Assembly: GCF_000213575.1 (NCBI RefSeq) | Contig: NZ_GL892006.1 | Location: 554,528 to 618,527 of the forward strand | Origin: Dysgonomonas mossii DSM 22836 | GTDB taxonomy: Bacteria > Bacteroidota > Bacteroidia > Bacteroidales > Dysgonomonadaceae | Direction: 5' to 3' | DNA length: 64,000 bases | In this document: positions 55,896 through 64,000 of the stretch, piece after piece | How positions within the stretch are numbered: position 1 is the stretch's first letter | Layout of the letters: each line of letters opens with the position of its first letter | Notes under the pieces: model-generated | What the model was told of the DNA's origin: nothing | Databases searched by the model: none | Seen by the model: the letters and a program-made list of their open reading frames with translations, nothing else | Translations under genes and position numbers: made by a program

Positions 55896-56369
55896 ATGAA
55901 GACCGAGGAAACATTGAACTTAGATCAGGATTTAGACCTGATATTTCCCATTATCAACGGTAAAGTATCGATGGCCATTAACAGAATGATGTACAGGAAC
56001 TTCAAAAAAGAAGGCCTGGATATCACTCCCGAGCAATGGACTGTCCTTGCTTTTCTGTGGCGCGAAGACGGAGTTACACAACAGACGTTATGTAATTCAA
56101 CATTTAAAGATAAGCCTAGTATGACACGCCTGCTGGATAATCTTACAAAACAAAATCTGGTGTATCGCAATGCTTCGGTTAGCGATCGTCGATCCAACCT
56201 TATCTATCTCACCGATTTGGGTAAGTCGATCAAGGAAAAAGCCGGAAAAGCTGTTTACAATACCATGGAAGCCGCACTCGATGGTATAGACGAGGAAGGC
56301 CTGAAACAGGTAAGGGTATTGCTTACCGCAGTATTCGGCAACGTAAGTCAAGCCTTGGACGACAAATAG
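55896..56369 (+). CDS. MarR-family transcription regulator
   Basis: From the ATG at 55896 there are 157 residues. The winged helix-turn-helix lies at about 50-105 (TPEQWTVLAFLWREDGVTQQ, then DKPSMTRLLDNLTKQNLV), with the wing SDRRSNLIYLTDLG. The frame is open to 55818 with ATGs at 55818 and 55872. Both lie at or before the predicted transcript start (-7 box 55862-55869). The ligand and targets are unknown. Its stop is 1 base from the stop of the convergent gene. Confidence 0.9.
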   Translation: MKTEETLNLDQDLDLIFPIINGKVSMAINRMMYRNFKKEGLDITPEQWTVLAFLWREDGVTQQTLCNSTFKDKPSMTRLLDNLTKQNLVYRNASVSDRRSNLIYLTDLGKSIKEKAGKAVYNTMEAALDGIDEEGLKQVRVLLTAVFGNVSQALDDK

Positions 56370-56370
56370 A

Positions 56371-57405
56371 TCAGGGATTGATAAGCAAATCCATATAAAT
56401 CGGTAAATGATCACTGTATCCACCAAGATATTTGAAGCCTGAATAGGTCCTGAACGGTTTTTGTCCACCATACTTTTTATTGTCTGCCTCTAACAAGAAT
56501 TCAGCCGAAAAAACGTGTACGGTTTTATCTTTTACAAATACCTTTCCTCCTTTTTTTAACAGGTTTCCATTGACAACGATTTGATCAATAAAACCCCATT
56601 TACCCTTATACTTATAAGAGCCTGCTTCCTTTTTGTCAATCCTGTCGTAAAGAAGGTTATACAAACCTTTAACCGAGATATCGGATTCGATCCTTTTTCC
56701 TCCGAGCACTTCGGACATACTTACATCATTGGGGTAGTCATTAAAGTCTCCCATAATGATGATGTTAGCCCCTTTTCGAAGGAGCAAGACACTGTCTATT
56801 TTGTGCCTCAACAGTTGGGCGCACTTGATACGGTGCGGCCTGGTCTTGCGAATACCTTCACGACGAGAAGGAAAGTGACAAACAAAAATATCTAACAATG
56901 TGCCCTTAATCACCTTGCCCGTAACATGCAATATATCTCTGGTAGAGCGTACCGAGTCTCCTAAATCGGGCGTATATGATTTTCGGCTCACGATCTTTAT
57001 CTGATCACGTTGATAAAGAAGGGCAACATTTGAACCTCTCTGATCTTTAGACCGAGTGATAATGTATTCATATTTATGTTTCTGTAATGCGGTTCGCTTT
57101 GTAAGATGATAAAGAACAGAGTCGTTCTCCACTTCGCACAACCCCACTATCGCCGGAGGATATCCCTCCCCTACCGAAGACACAGCTTTGCTTATATTAT
57201 GCAACTTCTGCCAATAGCGATAATTAGTCCAATGTAACTGTCCGCCGGGAGTAAATTCATCATCGTTTGTCGCCGGATTATCTTTTGTGTCGTACAGGTT
57301 TTCAACGTTATAGAACATGACCCTAAACTTTTCCTGCGCCGTCAAAAACAAGACGAAGGCACACAAAAAAACCAAGACCAGCAGCCTTTTACTCACCCCG
57401 CTCAT
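56371..57405 (-). CDS. Secreted endonuclease/exonuclease/phosphatase-family protein
   Basis: The product (344 residues from the second Met) has a signal peptide ending near FLTAQ. The EEP fold shows FYNVENLYD, GLCEVEND, MGDFNDYP and the final SDHLPIY, which are the metal and catalytic residues of the family (Asn, Glu, Asp-Asn, Asp-His). It could act on nucleic acids or phosphoesters outside the cytoplasm. It overlaps the upstream lipoprotein gene by 17 to 26 bases depending on its start (57405 or 57414). Confidence 0.9.
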   Translation of the reverse strand: MSGVSKRLLVLVFLCAFVLFLTAQEKFRVMFYNVENLYDTKDNPATNDDEFTPGGQLHWTNYRYWQKLHNISKAVSSVGEGYPPAIVGLCEVENDSVLYHLTKRTALQKHKYEYIITRSKDQRGSNVALLYQRDQIKIVSRKSYTPDLGDSVRSTRDILHVTGKVIKGTLLDIFVCHFPSRREGIRKTRPHRIKCAQLLRHKIDSVLLLRKGANIIIMGDFNDYPNDVSMSEVLGGKRIESDISVKGLYNLLYDRIDKKEAGSYKYKGKWGFIDQIVVNGNLLKKGGKVFVKDKTVHVFSAEFLLEADNKKYGGQKPFRTYSGFKYLGGYSDHLPIYMDLLINP

Positions 57406-58795
57406 AACAGCCAATATCAGGATCGGTATCCATAAGTCTCGAATATCCTTTTAGGTCGTAAGGGAGTAACAACGAGTAAGATCTGTCTGCCTTCCCGATA
57501 GCGGGAGAGCCAGCTTGCAGTTCGAAATTATATGAATAATCTTTGTTGCTGTTTATATTTACAAACAACGGATCAGCGTTCCACACCGTATTTACAAAGT
57601 GCTCATTCTTTTGTTCTGCTGCTTTAATCAGGCAGTTCTGAAATTTATAGTTGTATGCGACTGTACTAACACCACTTAGCAGCAGCTCACCCGAAACAGA
57701 ACCGGATACGATAGAGTTGATAAAATCGCATTTATCCAAGTCATAGGCCTTTCCTTCATACACATTCCCGATAGCCAAACATTCCTTTTGACGCACCGAC
57801 CACCTATAATAATTAGCCAGCGTACAATGCAAGAAACTATATTTCCCACCGGTCAACGAAACAGCCGCACCTTTTGAATTGGCAAACAAGCAATTTTGAA
57901 AGTCTATATAACAGTTTATCGCCAACAAGCCATACTCTGATGTATTCTGTATAATTGTATTTATGAATTCCGCTTTCTTGTATTGGGTATCTGCCGGAGA
58001 AAAAGTTACTCCCCGTACTGCATTTTTTATAATTACATTATTGAGGACATTGCCATAACTCTCGGCATAGAAAGTTATTCCGTTCCATTGTCCGGGAGTA
58101 TTATCGTATGGAATATTTCCGTCTATATTATCAAAGCGGCTCCCCCTGAAAACGATCGGTTCTTGCACCGTTCCTTGCGCCTTGATATTACCATATACGT
58201 CTACAGTCGCATTGTTCCGCAAGAAGAAAGTTGTTCCTTTCTGCACTTCCAGAGTCACACCCTTATTTATGGTAAGCGAATTGTATATGAGTTGTGGCTT
58301 ATCTCCTGTTATCACCGAGTCGGTTGTCACCACTTTGTCTTTCCAGATATATACATCCTGTCCTACGGCCTCCAACTGCACATACTGTATATTACCGTTC
58401 ACAACCAAGCGAATAGAATCCCTTATCAGCACAGGATTTTTACTATTGGTGGGATCTACTGTCACCTCAACAAATCCATACAGACTATCTTTTTTCAGTA
58501 TATCCACATTGGTCAGCTTAGTTCCTTTTTCGCCGTCTATATTCATGCGAAAACCACTTTTTGAAGCGTTCACCAATTCGATGGATTGTATGGTTAGTGA
58601 GTTATTGTTTCTATTATATATTTTAAACTGTTTTGTAGCCGAACCCAAGGTTGTAAAAACAGTATCGAAACGAATCGTGTCACTCGAGAATGAGAGCGTA
58701 AGGTCTTTGCTATCCGAAAAGTCATTACCCTCCTGACAGCTATTAAATAACATAAGAAACAAGACTAGCACAACAGAAACCCCGATGGACTTCAT
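57389..58795 (-). CDS. Beta-helix lipoprotein of the choice-of-anchor type, unknown function
   Basis: From Met at 58793-58795 the protein has 468 residues and a lipoprotein signal ending in LFNSC. An immunoglobulin-like N-terminal part (about 30-150) is followed by a right-handed parallel beta-helix region with repeated G-x-x-F-x-N/N-x-x-I-x-x-A-type strands (about 180-380) and a C-terminal SPAIGKADRSY plus DIGCYERG motif common to Bacteroidetes surface proteins. The frame is open 17 codons further upstream. Co-transcribed with the EEP gene. Ligand unknown. Confidence 0.85.
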   Translation of the reverse strand: MKSIGVSVVLVLFLMLFNSCQEGNDFSDSKDLTLSFSSDTIRFDTVFTTLGSATKQFKIYNRNNNSLTIQSIELVNASKSGFRMNIDGEKGTKLTNVDILKKDSLYGFVEVTVDPTNSKNPVLIRDSIRLVVNGNIQYVQLEAVGQDVYIWKDKVVTTDSVITGDKPQLIYNSLTINKGVTLEVQKGTTFFLRNNATVDVYGNIKAQGTVQEPIVFRGSRFDNIDGNIPYDNTPGQWNGITFYAESYGNVLNNVIIKNAVRGVTFSPADTQYKKAEFINTIIQNTSEYGLLAINCYIDFQNCLFANSKGAAVSLTGGKYSFLHCTLANYYRWSVRQKECLAIGNVYEGKAYDLDKCDFINSIVSGSVSGELLLSGVSTVAYNYKFQNCLIKAAEQKNEHFVNTVWNADPLFVNINSNKDYSYNFELQAGSPAIGKADRSYSLLLPYDLKGYSRLMDTDPDIGCYERGE

Positions 58796-59094
58796 TAATG
58801 AAGAAAAGATATTAATCTTGGCTAGCTCTACTACTCTATATTTCATTTGTTACAGTTATTAAGTTTGGTGTTACTTTTTGATTACTTCGTATTCGATTGT
58901 TATACAACAACTTTCATTTCACAAATTGTTAAAAAGTAACAAAAGTAACACTTTTTCTATTGTTTTTATCTGTCACCTTTTACATTCGGCAACTAAGCCT
59001 TTTCTATTAGATAATTATAAATATAAAAATTTGTGCGTTAAACAATTAGCATTATCCAAAGGCAATATTATACAAAAAGTCTTAGTATCACAAG
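58796..59094. other. Intergenic region upstream of the beta-helix lipoprotein gene
   Basis: No gene seen. It has GTTACTTTTT (58870-58879) and its complement AAAAAGTAAC (58931-58940), then AAAAGTAACACT (58941-58952), which is also found in the tig/Crp intergenic region. Confidence 0.5.
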
Positions 59095-59224
59095 AAAAGA
59101 GGCTGTCTTATAGTTTTTTATCACCAGTGCTTCTTTGCCATTATCTTCGCTTTCCTCTCCCGATATTCAATTCAAGACGTTTAACATGACAAAAAATAGT
59201 AAAAACTACCAGACAGCCTCTTTT
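59095..59224 (-). terminator. Long hairpin after the FrnE-like gene
   Basis: Perfect 14-bp arms, AAAAGAGGCTGTCT (59095-59108) and AGACAGCCTCTTTT (59211-59224), about 102 bases apart, with a second pairing TAGTTTTT/AAAAACTA inside. The arms resemble other terminators in the window, but the interior is far too long for a plain terminator. It could be a small RNA or a small mobile-repeat relic. Confidence 0.55.
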
Positions 59225-59237
59225 ATATATCAGATCT

Positions 59238-59966
59238 CTATAAGCTACATACTCCGTCTATCGAGCACGATTGCCCGCTTATAACTTCTCCTTTTTCGGA
59301 CGAAGCCCCGTTTGCCTCCCATTCGGCATAAGCCTCATTCAGCACTTTGAGATAATCTTCCACAGGGATAGAGCCTTGCACAACTTGCTTATTATTAAAT
59401 AAATAGAAAGGAATATATTCCAATCCAAGCTCATTCTCGCTGTATTCTATATCCTTCTTTATCTCCGAAAGATATTTATCACTATCGAGCATAGCCAAGA
59501 TTTCAGATTCTTGCAAACCGATGCTTGTACCAAGCTGCACCAACACAGCAGGGTCGCTTATATTCTGACCTTTGACAAAATAAGCATCAAACAAAACCTC
59601 TTCGGCCTCAGTTCCCAAACCAGATTCTTTTGCCAGTTTTACCAACCTCAATGCATCGGATGTACTAACCACAACGAGATTATCGAAGTCATAGTCCAAC
59701 CCTACACCCTTAGCCATCTGCGCCACTTTGGACTGCGTACGGCGAGCCTCATCTTCGGACATAGCAAACTTCTTGGCAAAATAGCTGTAAATGGATTGCG
59801 TTCCGGCTTTCTTCGGCAAGCTAGGATCTAGCTCATAGCTGTGCCATACAAGCTCTACATTCTTACGATGCGGGAATTGCTCCAAAGCTTTTTCGAGTCT
59901 ACGTTTTCCGATATAGCAATGCGGACAAGCTATATCAGACCATATATCTATTTTCATTTTATCCAT
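59238..59966 (-). CDS. DsbA-family thiol oxidoreductase, FrnE-like
   Basis: The 242-residue thioredoxin-fold protein has CPHC near the N-terminus (DIACPHCYIGKRRLEKAL) and a helical insertion. A YIPFYLFNNK cis-Pro-type segment occurs late. There is no signal peptide, so it is probably cytoplasmic, as for FrnE. A C-terminal pair of Cys (SCSIDGVCSL) is extra. Met1 or Met4 may be the start. Confidence 0.92.
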   Translation of the reverse strand: MDKMKIDIWSDIACPHCYIGKRRLEKALEQFPHRKNVELVWHSYELDPSLPKKAGTQSIYSYFAKKFAMSEDEARRTQSKVAQMAKGVGLDYDFDNLVVVSTSDALRLVKLAKESGLGTEAEEVLFDAYFVKGQNISDPAVLVQLGTSIGLQESEILAMLDSDKYLSEIKKDIEYSENELGLEYIPFYLFNNKQVVQGSIPVEDYLKVLNEAYAEWEANGASSEKGEVISGQSCSIDGVCSL

Positions 59967-60060
59967 AATTCTATTGATTTAATTAATACTAAGTAATAAG
60001 AACAATATACGATTGTATTTGTTACTTGACTACTTATAAAAAGAGAAAAAAGATATGAGC

Positions 60061-60105
60061 GTGTGTCAAAAGGAAATCTTTACAATCAAAGTCACTTTTT
60101 ACACA
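60061..60105. other. Hairpin between pepD and the FrnE-like gene
   Basis: GTGTGT-C-AAAAG (60061-60072) can pair with CTTTT-T-ACACAC (about 60094-60105) with one mismatch. No run of T follows on either strand. Role unclear; it is upstream of the FrnE-like gene. Confidence 0.35.
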
Positions 60106-60124
60106 CACCCATACTCGTATTCTT

Positions 60125-60154
60125 AAAACCGGCTTTTCGCTATTATTTAGCCGG
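60125..60154 (-). terminator. Terminator overlapping the pepD stop
   Basis: On the minus strand CCGGCT (60149-60154), a 14-base loop, AGCCGG (60129-60134), then TTTT. The first arm lies in the last codons of pepD. Confidence 0.7.
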
Positions 60155-61600
60155 AATATTCTTCAACACTTCTAATAAGAAAGGCCACCATTTGGCTACA
60201 GAAGGAATTTCTATCTGCTCTTCGGGAGAGTGAGCATTACGAATTGTTGGACCACATGAAATCATATCCAAATGCGGATATTTTTCCAAGAACAACCCAC
60301 ATTCCAATCCGGCATGAATAGCCATTATTTCAGGTTCTTTGCCATATAGGTTTTCGTATGCCTTCTTAGCTACCGCCAATACTTTAGAGTCCGGATTTGG
60401 TTTCCATCCCGGATATCCTGCCGAATGCACAACCTCAGCTTTAGCCAATGTAAATACTGCATTTACAATATTACCCGCATCATCTTTCAACGAATTGGTA
60501 GAGCTTCTTTGGCTTGTTGTTATCACAATTGTATTACCCTCCTTCATTTTTATAGAAGCCAGATTAGTAGAAGTTTCTACCAAATCGGGTATTTCATGGC
60601 TCATCGCCAATACACCATGAGGACAAGCATAAATCGCGTTCAGCAAGTTACCGGTTGTTTCCTTATCGATAACAAAAGCCGGTGTATCTGTCGAAGACAC
60701 TGTCATTTTCACATTCGGGTCTACAACCTTGAGTTCGCCCTCTATTTGCGGAACAAGCGTATTCAACTCTACGATTACATCTTCCTTCTTGCTGTATGGT
60801 ACTCCGGCAATAGCATAAGCCTCGCGGGCAATAGCATTGTGAAGGTTTCCTCCGTCAATCTCGGCAAGTACCAAATCTTGTTTTTTATTGAGTTCCCACA
60901 AGTAGCGGTTCAATATCTTATTGGCATTACCCAATCCTTTATGGATTTCTGCTCCGGAATGTCCTCCGTTCAATCCATTTACTTGTACTTTGAACCAGAA
61001 ATAATTTGCAGGTACTTCTTCTTTCTTATATGTAAATGTAACAGTGGTAATCTTACCTCCGGCACATCCTATATATATTTCACCTTCTTCTTCTGTATCC
61101 AGATTGATAAGCACATCTCCGGTAAGGAAATCTTTTCCTAAAGCATACGCCCCGGTCAAGCCTGTCTCTTCATCTACGGTAAACAAACATTCGAGCTTGC
61201 CATGCTCTATTGTATCCGAAGCCAAGATAGTCAAAGCAGCAGCAACTCCCATGCCATTATCAGCACCCAGGGTTGTTCCTTTTGCTTTGAGCCAATCTCC
61301 ATCGATATAGGTTTCTATCGGATCATTGTCGAAATCGTGCTTGGTTCCGCTATTTTTCTCGCACACCATATCTACATGCCCTTGGAGTATCACGGTCGGA
61401 AGATTTTCTTTACCCTTGGTTGCCGGTTTTGTTATCAAAACGTTGCCTGCATCGTCTTTTTTGGCTTGCAGGTTATGTTTTTTTGCGAATTCTAATAGAT
61501 AGGCGATTATTTTTTCTTCTTTTTTAGAAGGTCTCGGAATTTGAGTTATTTCGTGGAAATAATTCCATATACCACTCGGTTTTAAATCTTTAATTGTCAT
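60143..61600 (-). CDS. pepD: Aminoacyl-histidine dipeptidase (M20 family)
   Basis: PepD cleaves dipeptides such as carnosine-like X-His with two metal ions. The 485 residues have VILQGHVDMV (metal His), TLGADNGMGVA (bridging Asp) and TVDEETGLTGA (general base Glu), then a dimerisation domain and a last His region MAIHAGLECG. It starts in AT-rich DNA with no clear -7 box; the best candidate is one base off the consensus inside the palindrome at 61719-61732. Confidence 0.94.
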   Translation of the reverse strand: MTIKDLKPSGIWNYFHEITQIPRPSKKEEKIIAYLLEFAKKHNLQAKKDDAGNVLITKPATKGKENLPTVILQGHVDMVCEKNSGTKHDFDNDPIETYIDGDWLKAKGTTLGADNGMGVAAALTILASDTIEHGKLECLFTVDEETGLTGAYALGKDFLTGDVLINLDTEEEGEIYIGCAGGKITTVTFTYKKEEVPANYFWFKVQVNGLNGGHSGAEIHKGLGNANKILNRYLWELNKKQDLVLAEIDGGNLHNAIAREAYAIAGVPYSKKEDVIVELNTLVPQIEGELKVVDPNVKMTVSSTDTPAFVIDKETTGNLLNAIYACPHGVLAMSHEIPDLVETSTNLASIKMKEGNTIVITTSQRSSTNSLKDDAGNIVNAVFTLAKAEVVHSAGYPGWKPNPDSKVLAVAKKAYENLYGKEPEIMAIHAGLECGLFLEKYPHLDMISCGPTIRNAHSPEEQIEIPSVAKWWPFLLEVLKNIPAK

Positions 61601-61706
61601 ATTAATATTTTAATTATTACTTACACTTTCATAATAACATATAAAATTAAAGAGATATACCTTAAAATGCAATTTTTTTACAACTTTTAAAGGTTTAAAA
61701 TTGATG

Positions 61707-61733
61707 TTGTTTTAACATAAAGATATATCTTTG
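61707..61733 (+). promoter_or_regulatory. Promoter of the ompH-like gene
   Basis: TTG (61707-61709), 16 bases, then TATCTTTG (61726-61733). The box lies in a perfect 14-base palindrome AAAGATATATCTTT (61719-61732), so a weak minus-strand start is also possible. Confidence 0.65.
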
Positions 61734-61743
61734 CCAAGTCGTT

Positions 61744-61776
61744 AAAAAACACAGGCATAATTGCGCCTTGTTTTTT
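61744..61776 (+). terminator. Terminator-like hairpin in the leader of the ompH-like gene
   Basis: A stem of 12 bp with one bulged C (61744-61756 with 61765-61776), an 8-base loop, the right arm ending in six T. It starts about 7 bases after the predicted transcript start and 34 bases before the ATG, so it may act as an attenuator or as 5' end protection. Confidence 0.55.
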
Positions 61777-61810
61777 GCTACAGGATAAGATTAACTAAAT
61801 GTTTTTATAA

Positions 61811-62428
61811 ATGAAAAATATCTCTTACATTATTAATGGCGTTTTTGCTGTTGCAATAATCGTCCTTTTCATTTTATTTTTCACATCTAATAAGGGAAAC
61901 ACAGGAACTGAAGACTCATCTCTCACATTCACCAAAGGAGACTCTACCGGCATGCTTCCTATAGCTTATGTAAATGTAGATTCACTTTTGATAAACTACA
62001 ATTATGCTAAAGATGCGAATGATGCGTTGATGAAAAAGTACAATAGTTCAAATGCTACTCTTACCCAAAAGCAAAGACAACTAGAAGCCGAAGGCGCAGA
62101 ATTTCAGAGAAAAGTTCAAAACAATGCATTCTTAAGTCAAGAAAGAGCACAACAAGAAGCTGCACGTATCCAAAAATTGGAAAGCGACCTGCATGCAATG
62201 GCTCAAAAATTGCAAGAAGATTACATGAGAGAACAGCAAAAAGTAAATACACAGATGGCCGATTCTGTTCGCCTGATATTGAAGGAGATGAACAAAACAG
62301 CCAACTATCAAATGATATTTAGCAATACAGGTTTGGATAATGTTCTGTTAGCCAAAGATGGTTATGATATTACACAGAAGGTGATAACCCTGTTGAATAG
62401 CCGCTACAAACCTGAAGCTTCTAAGTAA
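61811..62428 (+). CDS. OmpH/Skp-like chaperone with an N-terminal membrane segment
   Basis: The 205-residue protein has a hydrophobic segment at about 10-27, then IAYVNVDSLLINYNYAK at about 51-67, the OmpH/Skp start motif. A long coiled coil (about 65-150, rich in Gln, Glu, Lys and Ala) follows, then a C-terminal beta part. Skp proteins hold outer membrane proteins in the periplasm. The segment may be an uncleaved anchor rather than a signal peptide. The leader and a terminator at 62444-62483 make it a one-gene unit. Confidence 0.88.
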   Translation: MKNISYIINGVFAVAIIVLFILFFTSNKGNTGTEDSSLTFTKGDSTGMLPIAYVNVDSLLINYNYAKDANDALMKKYNSSNATLTQKQRQLEAEGAEFQRKVQNNAFLSQERAQQEAARIQKLESDLHAMAQKLQEDYMREQQKVNTQMADSVRLILKEMNKTANYQMIFSNTGLDNVLLAKDGYDITQKVITLLNSRYKPEASK

Positions 62429-62443
62429 TAGGTAAATGATTTA

Positions 62444-62483
62444 AAAATAGGGTAACACCAAATTGGAGTTATCCTATTTTTTT
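62444..62483 (+). terminator. Terminator after the ompH-like gene
   Basis: Stem of 13 bp with one G-T pair (62444-62456 with 62468-62480), 11-base loop, followed by further T. Confidence 0.8.
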
Positions 62484-62508
62484 GCAGTATAGAGAAAAAA
62501 TTAGCATT

Positions 62509-63255
62509 ATGGACACGTATGGACTAGTCGGATACCCTCTGAAACACTCATTTTCCAAGAAATTCTTTACCGAAAAATTCGAAAAGGAGGGGATTGATGC
62601 AGAGTATCTCAATTTTGAGATTGAAGATATCTCTCAATTTACTGATATTATCCGCAACTATCCAAATCTTAAAGGTCTGAATGTAACAATCCCATACAAA
62701 GAAAAGATAATACCATACCTCGATGGGCTCGACAAAGGAGCTGAAAGTATTGGGGCAGTAAATGTGGTAAAAGTAATCCGAGAAAAAGATAATGCAACAA
62801 GATTGATCGGATACAACTCCGATATTATCGGATTTCAGGAATCTATCAGGCCGCTTATCAATACGGCAATCCATAAAAAAGCATTGATATTAGGAACAGG
62901 CGGTGCATCCAAAGCGGTAAAAGGAGCGTTAGATGCACTAGGCATAGAGTGGATATATGTATCAAGAACTCCGAGTGAAGGACAATTATCATACAGCGAT
63001 ATTGACTCACACCTAATGGAGGAATACACCGTCATCGTCAACACATCGCCACTCGGCACTTTCCCGGACGTAGACAATGCCCCCGACATCCCATACACCC
63101 TGCTCACCGACAGACACCTGCTATTCGATCTGGTGTATAATCCGGCTGAAACGAAGTTTTTAAGGCTGGGCAAAGAGAATAAGGCAAGTATAAAAAATGG
63201 AGCCCAAATGCTCGAGCTGCAAGCCATTGCGGCATGGAAAATATGGAATGAATAA
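62509..63255 (+). CDS. aroE: Shikimate dehydrogenase
   Basis: AroE reduces 3-dehydroshikimate in aromatic amino acid synthesis. From the ATG at 62509 the protein has 248 residues. It has GLVGYPLKHSFSKKFF (substrate Ser pair), LKGLNVTIPYKE (the catalytic Lys) and LGTGGASKAVKGAL (NADP loop). A TTG at 62482 opens the frame earlier but lies in the preceding terminator. It is 63 bases before upp. Confidence 0.95.
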   Translation: MDTYGLVGYPLKHSFSKKFFTEKFEKEGIDAEYLNFEIEDISQFTDIIRNYPNLKGLNVTIPYKEKIIPYLDGLDKGAESIGAVNVVKVIREKDNATRLIGYNSDIIGFQESIRPLINTAIHKKALILGTGGASKAVKGALDALGIEWIYVSRTPSEGQLSYSDIDSHLMEEYTVIVNTSPLGTFPDVDNAPDIPYTLLTDRHLLFDLVYNPAETKFLRLGKENKASIKNGAQMLELQAIAAWKIWNE

Positions 63256-63318
63256 ATTCCTTCGTAAGACAAATAGAAATGTGAAAGAAAACTTATACCT
63301 TTAAAGTCAAAAATCAAG

Positions 63319-63975
63319 ATGAGAATTATAAATCTTTCAGAGCAAAACACTATCCTCAATCGTTTTGTCAGTGAATTGCGCGATGTAAACATCCAGAAGG
63401 ATAGTATGCGTTTCAGACGGAATGTTGAACGCATAGGAGAAACAATGGCTTATGAAATCAGTAAGACACTGAACTATGCGCCACTCGAAACTCAAACACC
63501 CCTGGGTACATCGATCACAAATGTGCCTACCGACCCTATCGTTATCGCTACAATACTTCGTGCGGGCCTTGTTTTTCATCATGGATTTCTGGAATGCTTC
63601 GACAAAGCAGAGAATGCTTTTGTTTCTGCCTACAGAAAATACAGAGAAAACCATCAAAGTTTTCATATCCATATCGAATACATCGCTTCTCCACAAATAG
63701 AGAATAAGGTTTTGATCCTTACCGACCCGATGTTAGCTACAGGTGGCAGTATGGATTTATCATATCAGGCACTATTGACTAAAGGTGAGCCTAGCCATGT
63801 ACATATAGCCACTATAATAGCAAGCAAGCAAGCCATTGAATATTGTGCAAAAAACTTTCCTCAGGAAAAGACTACAATATGGGCTGCGGCTATCGATCCC
63901 GAACTGAACGAGTCGGCGTATATCGTTCCCGGATTAGGCGATGCCGGAGATTTGGCATACGGAGAAAAAGAATAA
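63319..63975 (+). CDS. upp: Uracil phosphoribosyltransferase
   Basis: Upp salvages uracil with PRPP to give UMP. The 218-residue protein has TILRAGLVFHHGF (about 78-90) and the PRPP loop LTDPMLATGGSM (about 133-144). The C-terminal YIVPGLGDAGDLAYG binds uracil. No terminator is seen before the window end. Confidence 0.95.
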   Translation: MRIINLSEQNTILNRFVSELRDVNIQKDSMRFRRNVERIGETMAYEISKTLNYAPLETQTPLGTSITNVPTDPIVIATILRAGLVFHHGFLECFDKAENAFVSAYRKYRENHQSFHIHIEYIASPQIENKVLILTDPMLATGGSMDLSYQALLTKGEPSHVHIATIIASKQAIEYCAKNFPQEKTTIWAAAIDPELNESAYIVPGLGDAGDLAYGEKE

Positions 63976-64000
63976 AAACAAGACAATATATAGCAAAAAA

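Noticed and set aside
57983..58736. Plus-strand frames of up to 193 codons antisense to the beta-helix lipoprotein gene
   Set aside because: They lie wholly within a gene with clear signal peptide and repeats on the other strand.
60425..61141. 238-codon plus-strand frame antisense to pepD
   Set aside because: It is a shadow of a well-supported gene, with Cys/Tyr/His-rich composition and no motif.
1..64000. CRISPR array, prophage, insertion sequence, tRNA or rRNA genes
   Set aside because: No regularly spaced repeats, transposase or integrase genes, or tRNA/rRNA-like segments were recognised in the read-through.

Overview
The window is a chromosomal segment of a Bacteroidetes bacterium, most likely of the order Bacteroidales and perhaps close to Dysgonomonas (genus level is a guess). 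The evidence is moderately AT-rich DNA, many upstream boxes of the Bacteroidetes type TAnnTTTG (about -7) with a TTG/TTTG about 19 bases upstream in the best cases, lipoproteins with acidic residues after the lipobox cysteine, a Bacteroidetes-type OmpA, a PDZ/S41 protease, a GDP-fucose pathway and a GH29 fucosidase. No rRNA, tRNA, IS element, prophage or CRISPR array was seen.

Layout. 1-5755 (minus): a decayed DUF6056-like membrane-protein gene, der, two paralogous lipoproteins, a GH29 alpha-L-fucosidase and a small secreted protein. 5903-9622 (plus): a four-gene redox cluster (Lys/Glu-rich membrane protein, ApbE-like flavin transferase, RnfC, RnfD) without the other Rnf subunits. 9697-22553 (minus): a complete 14-gene complex I operon, nuoA to nuoN, facing the redox cluster across a shared terminator. 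23040-26936 (plus): two DUF3857/transglutaminase-like exported proteins, one without the catalytic Cys and His. 27228-30681 (minus): gmd, fcl and ompA. 31021-35655 (minus): cls, a DUF2809 gene broken by one TGA, rsgA, frr, a small membrane protein and pyrH. 35795-38100 (plus): an unknown membrane protein, a cyclophilin lipoprotein and a NUDIX hydrolase. 38097-46661 (minus): a flavin-fold protein, ctpA, coaD, recQ, clpX, clpP and tig. 47302-49511 (plus): a Crp-type regulator overlapping a GH3-family adenylase. 49634-55741 (minus): a VWA lipoprotein, the oxidative pentose phosphate genes gnd-zwf-pgl, and rpsF-rpsR-rplI. 55896-63975: a MarR regulator, an EEP-family secreted protein, a beta-helix lipoprotein, a FrnE-like protein, pepD, an OmpH/Skp-like protein, aroE and upp.

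How it works together. Two NADH-linked membrane systems lie back to back: full complex I, including the NuoEFG NADH-input module that I recall as absent from Bacteroides, and a reduced Rnf-like module with atypical features. The second is the best candidate for something undescribed. The rest is mostly housekeeping (translation, proteostasis, DNA repair, cofactor and sugar metabolism) plus envelope proteins. Other points worth a look are two genes interrupted only by in-frame stops, paired palindromes around the recQ start, terminator-like hairpins in the leaders of clpP and the ompH-like gene, and the overlapping Crp/GH3 pair.
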